Shown: piece by piece, positions 41,764 to 48,152 of the stretch | How the letters are laid out: each line of letters opens with the position of its first letter | How positions within the stretch are numbered: the first letter of the stretch is position 1 | From: an uncultured Candidatus Saccharibacteria bacterium | GTDB lineage: Bacteria > Patescibacteriota > Saccharimonadia > Saccharimonadales > Saccharimonadaceae | Length of the DNA: 55,293 nt | Direction: 5' to 3' | NCBI GenBank assembly: GCA_947570505.1 | Contig: CANOTH010000004.1 | Location: forward strand, 1-55,293 | Made by a program: the position numbers and the translations under genes | The notes under the pieces: generated by a model | The model's database searches: none | Told to the model about the DNA's origin: nothing | Seen by the model: the letters and a program-made list of their open reading frames with translations, nothing else

Positions 41764-42326
41764 TGACGATGGCGAATGCAAATTATTTTCTGATTCATGG
41801 TAGCTTTGGTAATCCGTTCGTAAATTGGTTGCCGTGGCTGCGCAAAGAATTGCGTAATCGGAGTAAGGAAGTTTATACTCCAGATTTTCCGATTGGGGTT
41901 GGTTTCCAAAATTATGAGAATTGGTCGAAGTTGCTTAAAGTTTATCTTGATGCTGGACTGATTACTGAGAACACTACGATTTTTGCCCATTCTATCGCAC
42001 CAGTTTTTATCTGCAAGTTTCTCGTTCAGAATAAAGTTAAGGTGAAGAGATTGGTTTTTGTCTGTGGTTTTAATAATTATTTTGGCATTGACGAAGATTA
42101 TGACGATGTAAATCGCGGGATGTATTTAGAAAATCTTACTGACGTGAAGAATTATTGTGATGATATAATTTGTTTCTATACTGATAACGATCCGTATGTG
42201 AGTCCTGAAGCTGAGAAAAAATTTGCAGATGTAGTTGCTACGAGGCAAATTATGATTGATGGTGGCGGACATCTTAATTCCGAGAGTGGTTATCGAGAAT
42301 TTCCAGAATTGTTGGAGTATATTTGA
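41763..42326 (+). CDS. RBBP9/YdeN-like serine hydrolase
   Basis: A 187-aa alpha/beta hydrolase. NYFLIHGSFGNP at the start, nucleophile AHSIAP (about 75-80), Asp in YTDNDPYV (about 139-146) and His in GGGHLN (about 163-168) complete the triad. The nucleophile elbow lacks the usual second Gly, as is common in this family. Overlaps both neighbours. Confidence 0.82.
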   Translation: MTMANANYFLIHGSFGNPFVNWLPWLRKELRNRSKEVYTPDFPIGVGFQNYENWSKLLKVYLDAGLITENTTIFAHSIAPVFICKFLVQNKVKVKRLVFVCGFNNYFGIDEDYDDVNRGMYLENLTDVKNYCDDIICFYTDNDPYVSPEAEKKFADVVATRQIMIDGGGHLNSESGYREFPELLEYI

Positions 42327-42529
42327 TGAGTAAATATAAACCGCTTTGGAAGTATTTGAAGATGCATGGCCAAGATGTATATGTATTATCATATGCGGAT
42401 ATTAAGGGTATCTTGGGCTTTGATTTGGATCATGCGTTTTTAAATTACAAAAAAGAGGCGAAGGATTTTGGTTATGAAGTGGGCAAAATTTCCCTCAAAA
42501 ATAAAACCGTGACATTCCGGAAAATCTAA
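42326..42529 (+). CDS. Small conserved protein (DUF7662-like)
   Basis: A 67-aa protein. MSKYKPLWKYLKMHGQD, YADIKGILGF, and YKKEAKDFGYEVGKISL have the layout of small proteins with a K-Y-x-P-L-x-x-Y-L start, found scattered in bacteria. Function unknown. The ATG overlaps the stop of the hydrolase (TGATG). Confidence 0.65.
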   Translation: MSKYKPLWKYLKMHGQDVYVLSYADIKGILGFDLDHAFLNYKKEAKDFGYEVGKISLKNKTVTFRKI

Positions 42530-42555
42530 TTTGCTGGCGGGTTAGAGTAAGTGGC

Positions 42556-42693
42556 TTCGTCCGTAGCGGGAGCCTTCTTCTTGATAACGGTGCAACGAGA
42601 GACTTGGGCTATGCTGGTAGTGGCTGGAACACGATAACGACCACCCCTGTAAAAAGGCGGTGGTTATTTATTGATAAAAATCGGGCTTACTAA
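42556..42693 (+). pseudogene. Orphan fragment C: start of a FISUMP/C-lectin-like C-terminal unit
   Basis: Begins SGFVRSG, then LDNGATRDLGYAGSGWNTIT, after which similarity stops at a hairpin. The first 14 bases (TTCGTCCGTAGCGG) are identical to fragments A and B. It lacks the A-Y-x-L-F and V-R-C parts. The open frame continues to TAA at 42693 through unrelated sequence. It lies at the host/prophage border. Confidence 0.55.
42640..42668 (+). terminator. Terminator after the peptidase E operon
   Basis: ACCACC/GGTGGT with CCT/AGG inside, then TTATTTATT. It truncates fragment C. Confidence 0.65.
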
Positions 42694-42743
42694 ATGACTT
42701 GTCTAGGGTTCATTACGAAGTCCAGCGCGACCTAACGGACGAG

Positions 42744-42796
42744 CGCGCCAAGATAGTCCGTGCAATTATTAACAATTTAAGACTATCACTGGCGCG
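42744..42796. repeat. Prophage hairpin block 1
   Basis: CGCGCCA-AG-ATAGTC (42744-42758) pairs with GACTAT-CAC-TGGCGCG (42781-42796). The sequence from about 42700 to 42950 holds no convincing ORF; further GCGC-rich short repeats lie at 42724-42850. Same frame as the hairpin at 46834. Confidence 0.7.
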
Positions 42797-42958
42797 ATTG
42801 ACCGCATAACGGCTTAACTCGCGAAGCCCATTAGCGCGCGTAGTACCACTACAATTTGGTAAAAGTTAAAAACTCTTTATTCAAGTTTTTGCTTAATATG
42901 AGAATAAAACTCATTTCAGGTTGTGCGGCGAATCGTGCCAGCGATAAGAGAGGTAAAA

Positions 42959-43279
42959 ATGGCAAAAAATACCAGAAGCAAAACCGCTAAACTCGGCGAC
43001 TTAAAACTACTAGAGGTGCTAACTATTCTGCGGCGAGATATTTCCGAAGATTATAAAATCTATCTCACAAGCGATAAACGCAAGGCAACTCTTGATAGTA
43101 GATATTATGTCGGGATTGGCGATTGCGACGAATTGCAGGTTTCTGCTTTTATCTGTCCGTTTACGGTTGCACCGCTTGCTTTCCGTACTAGTCTGGGCGC
43201 ACATCAGTCCAGAGAAAAACACGCAGAAGAATGGCTTTACTATTTCCGAGCGATTGACGGAGGGCGAGAAAATGGGTAA
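42959..43279 (+). CDS. Prophage hypothetical protein
   Basis: A 106-aa protein starting at MAKNTRSKTAKLGD after GAGAGG. Basic N-terminus, two Cys, no motif. It overlaps the next small ORF by 8 nt. Confidence 0.6.
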   Translation: MAKNTRSKTAKLGDLKLLEVLTILRRDISEDYKIYLTSDKRKATLDSRYYVGIGDCDELQVSAFICPFTVAPLAFRTSLGAHQSREKHAEEWLYYFRAIDGGRENG

Positions 43280-43394
43280 ACTTTTACACTTCCCTGATGG
43301 CACAATTAAGACCGACAAAGGTGTGCCGATAGTTATTACAGATATTAACAAATATCAAGACGAGGAGAACGAAAACGATGCCCGAAGCAGATAA
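43272..43394 (+). CDS. Prophage small protein, 40 aa
   Basis: MGKLLHFPDGTIKTDKGVPI..., after GGAGGGCG. It overlaps both flanking ORFs, a compact phage arrangement. Hydrophilic; function unknown. Confidence 0.5.
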   Translation: MGKLLHFPDGTIKTDKGVPIVITDINKYQDEENENDARSR

Positions 43395-43563
43395 TGTACT
43401 GTATTCACCTATATATTTTGTAAAATATAATTCCTGCCCGCGCGCAATTATAATTGCCGGAGCAATCGGAACGAAGAAATACTTCGGCCGCATAAAATAC
43501 AAAGAAGCGGAACGACTATATATAGAAGAATGCGAGCGCATGGACGCGAGTTGCGAACCATAA
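43378..43563 (+). CDS. Prophage small protein, 61 aa
   Basis: Starts MPEADNVLYSPIYFVKYN after GAGGAG. The middle is a short apolar stretch (AIIIAGAIG) followed by a basic part and two Cys near the end. Function unknown. Confidence 0.5.
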   Translation: MPEADNVLYSPIYFVKYNSCPRAIIIAGAIGTKKYFGRIKYKEAERLYIEECERMDASCEP

Positions 43564-43579
43564 AAGCAGATACTGCGGT

Positions 43580-43782
43580 GGCAGGATCGGCGCGCAAGCC
43601 GACAGGCGAAGCGCGCCACCTCCACGCATCCTGCCCCCACAAGATTTGCTTTTTACAGGATTCCGCCGCGCGAGATAGTTGGAACTAAGGCGGACGCAAG
43701 CGAAGCAGTCAAGAGAGCGCGTAGCGCGACCTTGACTGAGGAGCGCGGACCGCTACAATCTAAAAACTATCGCGCGCGGAAT
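43580..43782. repeat. Prophage hairpin block 2
   Basis: A 300-bp gap (43564-43869) without a convincing ORF. First hairpin: GGCAGGAT (43580-43587) with ATCCTGCC (43628-43635), enclosing GGCGCGC (43589) with GCGCGCC (43611). Second: ATTCCGc-CGCGCG-ag-ATAGTT (43660-43680) with AACTAT-CGCGCG-CGGAAT (43765-43782), enclosing CAGTCAAG (43706) with CTTGACTG (43731). The innermost core is GAGCGCG-TA-GCGCGAC. Confidence 0.75.
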
Positions 43783-43869
43783 CTAAGATTTAATACTTTT
43801 GTATATTTTTACTATTTTACCTCATCTGGTAGCGACACGGTGGGTTTGCGATTTATTTAAGGAGAGGTT

Positions 43870-44193
43870 ATGCCGAGCATTGATTTTGTTCCCACGGTGC
43901 GCTATGCAGGTGCGGTGACGATATTCTTTCGCGATAAACATACAGTGATAGTCAAACAAGGTAGCACAATGGTGATATTTCACCGGTGGTGGGAGCGACA
44001 TGATTTCGACTATAGCAGTTCATGGAAGCCGTTTTGCCAAGCCTTGCGATGTAATGCTGGTCTGACTTTGGCGCGGTGCTGTTGTCTAGCAGATAAATAT
44101 GAGGTATCTATGCAGTCATATAGTGGCGGTTTAACTATTCCGCCAGATATCAAAGTCTTAGGTAGTAGCAGAAAAGAGGCTGGCAGATGGTAG
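43870..44193 (+). CDS. Prophage hypothetical protein
   Basis: A 107-aa protein after AAGGAGAGG. It has a VVIF-like beta-rich N-terminal half and a CNAG...ARCCC cluster (about 61-71) that might bind metal. No family recognised. It lies before the RusA gene, so a DNA-metabolism role is possible. Confidence 0.55.
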   Translation: MPSIDFVPTVRYAGAVTIFFRDKHTVIVKQGSTMVIFHRWWERHDFDYSSSWKPFCQALRCNAGLTLARCCCLADKYEVSMQSYSGGLTIPPDIKVLGSSRKEAGRW

Positions 44194-44245
44194 AAAAATC
44201 ATGATTATCAGAACCAGAAGAATTGAAATTAACGGAGAAACTAAA

Positions 44246-44665
44246 ATGTTGCAGCAATTACAAATTGAATATAAAGGTGCGGTCGTCAGTAAGAAAAATA
44301 ACAAAGTTATTCGATATAACCGGCACACTGGACATAGATTTATCACGAGCAACGATATGGCGAAGCGCAACGAAAGCGATATGGTAGCACAATTCCGATT
44401 ACAGACGCGTGGCGCGTTTAAGGCGGAGGAATGGTCGCCATGTTCGCTAGAGTTTAGAATTTATGAGCCAGACATGAAGCGGCGCGATCTTGATAATCAG
44501 ATTACTTCTGTTCTAGACGCACTCGTTAAGGCTGAAGTTATCCCTGATGACGGCATAGAAACCGTGCGCGGTATACAGGTCAAACTAATGGGAGTCTGCA
44601 AAAGTAATCCGCGCGTGGAAGTAGTTTTGACTAAAGAGCAGGGTGAGATTTTATGTCTGCCGTAA
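44246..44665 (+). CDS. RusA-like Holliday junction resolvase
   Basis: A 139-aa protein. The start at 44246 (MLQQLQIEYKGAVVSK) has GGAG 8 nt upstream; an ATG at 44201 is open but without a site. The signature KRRDLDNQITSVLDAL...VIPDDG carries the acidic residues of the RusA active site. Phage RusA resolves branched DNA before packaging, which fits its place just before the terminase genes. Confidence 0.82.
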   Translation: MLQQLQIEYKGAVVSKKNNKVIRYNRHTGHRFITSNDMAKRNESDMVAQFRLQTRGAFKAEEWSPCSLEFRIYEPDMKRRDLDNQITSVLDALVKAEVIPDDGIETVRGIQVKLMGVCKSNPRVEVVLTKEQGEILCLP

Positions 44666-45258
44666 AAACGCGCAAGAAAAGTCGGCGGAAAATAGCCACA
44701 AAGCAGGCTATTAAACCCGGTGTTAGTCCAATTTCTGGTGTTGCGCCGCCCAAAAATCGGCAGTTCGGCAAAGAGGGTGGAAATCCGCGGCACTCTGGCG
44801 CATGGAAAAAAGAGGATACCTTGCGTTATAAATTAGAAAAACTGATAAATGGGCTAGACGACGGCGAACTGGAAGAAGTGCTAAATGACCCCAAAACCTC
44901 ACCCGGAGTGCGGCGACTTGCTACTCTGCTATATAAGAGTAATTACGAGAAGCCGGAAAGCGAGTGGCGAGTTTGGGAGAGTGCCATGAATCAGGCTTAC
45001 GGATTGCCGAAGCAGTCTATTGAACAGACTAATCTTGAACCGCCGGTACCACTCAGTCCGAGAAGTGCGCCGATAGAGCCGGGTTTGCGCGCGGAGGGCG
45101 CGGCCGTGGGAAAGGAGCGCGACAGCGCGACCCCACGGCAGACCGCAGCGCGCAACACATCCACGAAGAAAGCGAAGTCTGCGCCCGACCGAACGACGCA
45201 AGCAAAGCGCGCGTCGCAGAGGGCGAAAGGCGCAGAACGGAGCGCACGCAGTGGATGA
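44653..45258 (+). CDS. Probable small terminase subunit with structured-DNA tail
   Basis: A 201-aa protein. The N-terminus is basic (KTRKKSRRKI). GKEGGNPRHSGAWKKEDTLRYKLEKL resembles TerS/DUF5681-type proteins that precede TerL. From about residue 140 the sequence becomes Ala/Arg/Lys/Thr-rich because the DNA holds a GC-rich hairpin block (45080-45245). Position one small ORF before terL supports TerS. It overlaps RusA by 13 nt. Confidence 0.55.
   Translation: MSAVKTRKKSRRKIATKQAIKPGVSPISGVAPPKNRQFGKEGGNPRHSGAWKKEDTLRYKLEKLINGLDDGELEEVLNDPKTSPGVRRLATLLYKSNYEKPESEWRVWESAMNQAYGLPKQSIEQTNLEPPVPLSPRSAPIEPGLRAEGAAVGKERDSATPRQTAARNTSTKKAKSAPDRTTQAKRASQRAKGAERSARSG
45104..45138. repeat. Prophage hairpin block 3, inside the TerS-like ORF
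   Basis: CCGTGGG (45104-45110) pairs with CCCACGG (45132-45138) around GAGCGCG-AC-AGCGCGAC. The same core occurs in block 2, while the outer stem is different. Confidence 0.7.
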
Positions 45259-45421
45259 TCATAATTTGAGAACTTTTGCGCAAGCGATAGCAACGGAATT
45301 AGCCACAGGCGATGTTTTAAGAGATATTTTAGCAGTGGAGCCTGTGGCTAATGCAGTGAATAGCGCGGTAGCGGACTTGTCCGCTATGCGCCCAAAGAAA
45401 AGATATTTAACACTTTATTAA
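45251..45421 (+). CDS. Prophage small protein before TerL, 56 aa
   Basis: GTG start at 45251, overlapping the previous stop, with GGAGCG upstream. It reads VDDHNLRTFAQAIATELATGD..., a single helical region, then a basic end (MRPKKRYLTLY). It fills the gap to terL exactly; TerL starts 17 nt later. Function unknown. Confidence 0.5.
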   Translation: MDDHNLRTFAQAIATELATGDVLRDILAVEPVANAVNSAVADLSAMRPKKRYLTLY

Positions 45422-45437
45422 GTAAAACAGGGGTAGA

Positions 45438-46616
45438 ATGTATCAAGACACTACGGCGCTGCAAAAGATAGAGCAGATGAACGCACGCATTAATATCATA
45501 CAAGGTGGTGCACGTGCCGGAAAGACTACGGCAATGATTATCCGGCTATGCGATTTGACCTTTCAGGTGGAAGATAAATTGATTAGTGTTGTATCGGATA
45601 CCTACCCAAACCTAGAGAAAGGCGCGATTCGCGACTGGGAGAAGTTGCTAAAACGCACGCATCGCGAACAGTATTTCACCCGTAATAAAGTCAAGCATAC
45701 ATGGACGAATAAGATTACTGGCACTACAATTGAGTTCTTCTCTTGTGAAGCGGATGACGCATTAGGGGCTGGGCGCGATTATCTCTTTATCAACGAAGCT
45801 TATCGCGTGGATTACAAGGTGTTTGACCAACTGATGTTGCGCACAGAAGTTATGGCTTGGCTGGACTTTAACCCGGTGAATGAGTTTTGGGTGCATACCG
45901 AAGTCATGCAGAAACGGAGTGACTGGCAATTCCTTAAACTTACTTATCGCGACAATGAGGGGATACCGCCAGCGGTGTTGGGAGATTTACTCCAACACCG
46001 GGGCGACGGCACTAATAACTGGTGGCGAGTTTATGGTGAGGGCGAGATTGGCGCACTGGAGGGCAATATTTATTCCGGATGGATAGCCGAGGACGAACTG
46101 CCGGAGGGGTTGGAGTTCCGGCGGTATGGGGTAGATTTTGGCTATAATGACCCGACTGTAATTATCGGAGTATGGGAGAATCCAAAAACCAAAGCAATTT
46201 ATTTGAAGTTATGCCTATATCAGACACATCTCACCAGTAAAGAAATCGTGGCAGAAGTCTTGAAAATCAATGCGAAGCAAGAGGGGCTATTTGTCTGTGA
46301 TAATGCTAAACCAGAGATGATCCAAGACCTAGTAGAAGCCGGACTACGTGCTATCCCCTGCAATAAATCGGCTAGTGGCAAGGTGAACGGCAAGAAGTAT
46401 AATATCAACCTTGTGCAGGAGCGCGAAGTGCATTATTTGCGCATCGATAAACCGCTAGAGCAGGAATATCTGACCTATCCGTGGCGCGTGCAGAAATCCA
46501 CTGGCAAGACCTTAGACGAGCCGGAGGACGGCAACGACCATTGTATGGATGCGCTAGCCTATGCGGTGCGTGATATGGAGAGAAAGGCGGTAGAGTATGG
46601 GGCGGTGAGATTTTAA
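45438..46616 (+). CDS. Phage terminase large subunit
   Basis: A 392-aa packaging motor. Walker A GGARAGKT is at about 23-30 and a Walker-B-like YLFINEA at about 115-121. The RNase-H-like nuclease begins YGVDFGYNDPTV (about 231-242), with Asp at VCDNAKPE (about 280) and at the DALAYAV end. It cuts and pumps DNA into the prohead. Best anchor for calling this region a tailed-phage provirus. Confidence 0.95.
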   Translation: MYQDTTALQKIEQMNARINIIQGGARAGKTTAMIIRLCDLTFQVEDKLISVVSDTYPNLEKGAIRDWEKLLKRTHREQYFTRNKVKHTWTNKITGTTIEFFSCEADDALGAGRDYLFINEAYRVDYKVFDQLMLRTEVMAWLDFNPVNEFWVHTEVMQKRSDWQFLKLTYRDNEGIPPAVLGDLLQHRGDGTNNWWRVYGEGEIGALEGNIYSGWIAEDELPEGLEFRRYGVDFGYNDPTVIIGVWENPKTKAIYLKLCLYQTHLTSKEIVAEVLKINAKQEGLFVCDNAKPEMIQDLVEAGLRAIPCNKSASGKVNGKKYNINLVQEREVHYLRIDKPLEQEYLTYPWRVQKSTGKTLDEPEDGNDHCMDALAYAVRDMERKAVEYGAVRF

Positions 46617-46717
46617 CAGTCGCTTTGGTTCTCGGCAAGATAATCGGCAAGTTGCCCCTCAGTCATATCTGCCATGTTTTCCGTTTCTTGTTCAGTGATT
46701 TGGTCTTTCGGACTCAT
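46613..46717 (-). CDS. Prophage 34-aa protein on the opposite strand
   Basis: ATG at 46717 with AAAAGGAG upstream and an extended -10 (TGTTATAAT) 35 nt before it. It reads MSPKDQITEQETENMAD... and ends SDC; strongly acidic. Its stop overlaps the terL stop by three bases. The good site and promoter make it likely real. Function unknown. Confidence 0.55.
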   Translation of the reverse strand: MSPKDQITEQETENMADMTEGQLADYLAENQSDC

Positions 46718-46752
46718 TCAAAAACTCCTTTTCTGAAATTACTATTAGTCTT

Positions 46753-46761
46753 ATTATAACA
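46753..46761 (-). promoter_or_regulatory. Extended -10 promoter of the 34-aa gene
   Basis: TGTTATAAT on the minus strand (TATAAT at 46753-46758). The same AAATGTTATAATAA stretch precedes the minus-strand gene at 47712. Confidence 0.6.
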
Positions 46762-46833
46762 TTTTGGAATGGGGTGCGCGGAGGAATGGAGCAAAGCGAC
46801 ATACCGGAGCGCAGAACTCGCGAAGCGGATAGG

Positions 46834-46978
46834 CGCGCCAAGCGAACGCAGTTCGCTGACTGGCGAGTGGCGCGGAGTATTGGCTTCATTGTCGTTGAAA
46901 TAGAATGCGCCACGAGAAAGTCAGGGGCGCAGCCGCGATAAGGCATAGTAGCAGAAAAAGCCGGGAGCAAGCCCCGGC
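46834..46978. repeat. Prophage hairpin block 4
   Basis: The gap 46762-47028 holds no ORF. CGCGCCA-AG-CGAAC (46834 on) pairs with GTTCG-CTGAC-TGGCG (46851-46865), the same frame as block 1 with a different inner helix. GCCGGG (46960) pairs with CCCGGC (46973-46978). Confidence 0.7.
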
Positions 46979-47028
46979 GCGCCCTAGAAAGCGAAGCGAT
47001 TACACTGGAAGAAATAGGGATTATAAGG

Positions 47029-47034
47029 TATAAT
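47029..47034 (+). promoter_or_regulatory. -10 box of the NYN-domain gene
   Basis: TATAAT, 24 nt before the ATG at 47059, with AGGAG between. The -35 is not obvious. Confidence 0.55.
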
Positions 47035-47058
47035 AAGGAGTAATTATAGGAGTTAAAT

Positions 47059-47586
47059 ATGACTAAACAAACGGAGCATACAGTTCGGAATCAGGCTTTT
47101 ATCGATGGGCAAAATCTCTTTCTTGGAACTTCAACAGGCCCCAATCCGTGGCGAGTAGATTTATATAAGTTCCGGGAATATCTGCGTCGCAAGTATAATA
47201 TTGATAAAGCTTATTATTTTCTTGGCTGCGTTGATACTAACCATCAGGATTTATATGATCTGATTCAGGATGCCGGATTCATCATCGTGTTTCGGGAGCA
47301 TAATGGAAGTGCGCTTTCTAATAAGAAAGGCAATGTTGATACGGACATTGTATTTACAATGATGAGGAACTTTCACGAAAATCCCGAAATTGACAAATTC
47401 TTCTTAGTTTCTGGTGACGGTGATTATTACAAGACTGTGCGATATCTCCATAGTCAAGATAAGTTAGGTAAAGTTTTATTCCCGGACCAGCACAAGGCTT
47501 CTTCACTTTATCATCAACTTGGCCGTTCATGCTTTACTTATTTAGACACAGCAGATATACGCAAGAAGATAGAGTATAAGAAGTAA
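47059..47586 (+). CDS. NYN-domain (LabA/PIN-like) protein
   Basis: A 175-aa protein. PIN-like acidic residues are visible in FIDGQNLF (about 14-21), GNVDTDIVF (about 94-102) and LVSGDGDYY (about 116-124). NYN proteins are predicted RNases. The gene is more AT-rich than the phage genes around it and has its own promoter and terminator, so it may be a moron, perhaps for host RNA control or phage exclusion. Confidence 0.88.
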   Translation: MTKQTEHTVRNQAFIDGQNLFLGTSTGPNPWRVDLYKFREYLRRKYNIDKAYYFLGCVDTNHQDLYDLIQDAGFIIVFREHNGSALSNKKGNVDTDIVFTMMRNFHENPEIDKFFLVSGDGDYYKTVRYLHSQDKLGKVLFPDQHKASSLYHQLGRSCFTYLDTADIRKKIEYKK

Positions 47587-47587
47587 A

Positions 47588-47644
47588 TAAAAAGAGGGTC
47601 TTCGCTTAGGTAGTTAGCCGTTTGCGCTGCCCTCATGGTAATAT
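47588..47644 (-). ncRNA. Candidate small RNA antisense to the NYN gene end
   Basis: Downstream of the promoter at 47651-47679 the transcript would be about 57 nt. It would contain GAGGG (47630-47634) paired with CCCTC (47594-47598), enclosing a 31-nt loop, then TTTTTATTT. Promoter, short body and terminator fit an sRNA. A 32-codon frame from 47635 (MRAAQTANYL...) lacks a ribosome-binding site. The 3' end borders the NYN stop. Confidence 0.5.
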
Positions 47645-47650
47645 GCTTAC

Positions 47651-47679
47651 ATTATAGCAAACATATTATAAAAAGTCAA
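47651..47679 (-). promoter_or_regulatory. Strong minus-strand promoter in the prophage
   Basis: TTGACT (47674-47679), 17 nt, TGC-TATAAT (-10 at 47651-47656). It points toward the NYN gene although the next upstream minus-strand gene ends at 47712. Confidence 0.85.
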
Positions 47680-47683
47680 TACT

Positions 47684-47711
47684 AAAATGACCCCTGTAAT
47701 GGGGTCATTTT
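47684..47711. terminator. Bidirectional terminator between NYN and 47712 genes
   Basis: AAAATGACCCC (47684-47694) with its exact complement (47701-47711), loop 6 nt, TTTTTT on the plus side. Confidence 0.9.
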
Positions 47712-48053
47712 TTATGCTTGGGATGTTTGCTGTTGTCTGATTCGCAAATGGTCTTCACAGTCGGGTTTTTCTTTTAATTCACAATATTGTAAGAATTCAA
47801 TTGTTTCAGGCGCAGGGTGTCCGTATGCTCTACCGGCAACTTGCGTAATAAGAAATTCGACAACATCTTCAAGACTAACTTTCCCGTCATAATTATCACA
47901 GGAAACACCGCAAAGAGATATCGTATGCGGTTCCGTGAAATTAACACTGATGTGGCCAGTGTTGTTTGTAATTAGCCTTGTAAAATCCGGATATTTTTCG
48001 GTATATTCTTCCGGCAAGTCATTAATGATGAGATGGTAATGATGCTCTGACAT
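47712..48053 (-). CDS. Prophage hypothetical protein, opposite strand
   Basis: A 113-aa protein with AGGAAGG before the ATG. It begins MSEHHYHLIINDLPEEY and includes CGVSCDNYDGKV (about 48-59). Soluble and acidic. Own promoter (TGTTATAAT at 48092) and terminator: a second moron-like unit. Function unknown. Confidence 0.65.
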   Translation of the reverse strand: MSEHHYHLIINDLPEEYTEKYPDFTRLITNNTGHISVNFTEPHTISLCGVSCDNYDGKVSLEDVVEFLITQVAGRAYGHPAPETIEFLQYCELKEKPDCEDHLRIRQQQTSQA

Positions 48054-48091
48054 CTTCTGTCCTTCCTGTTAAAAAACTTATTATTAAGATT

Positions 48092-48100
48092 ATTATAACA
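48092..48100 (-). promoter_or_regulatory. Extended -10 promoter of the 47712 gene
   Basis: TGTTATAAT on the minus strand (TATAAT at 48092-48097), leader about 35 nt. Confidence 0.6.
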
Positions 48101-48152
48101 TTTTTCATTAGTTTATTTGTGCCCTATCCTATGTATTCCAATAATCGGAAGC

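Noticed and set aside
42950..43850. Minus-strand ORFs opposite the small prophage genes
   Set aside because: No ribosome-binding sites; plus-strand ORFs overlap in a typical coupled way with good sites.
47539..47635. 32-codon peptide encoded by the candidate small RNA
   Set aside because: No ribosome-binding site, and the predicted terminator lies inside the frame.
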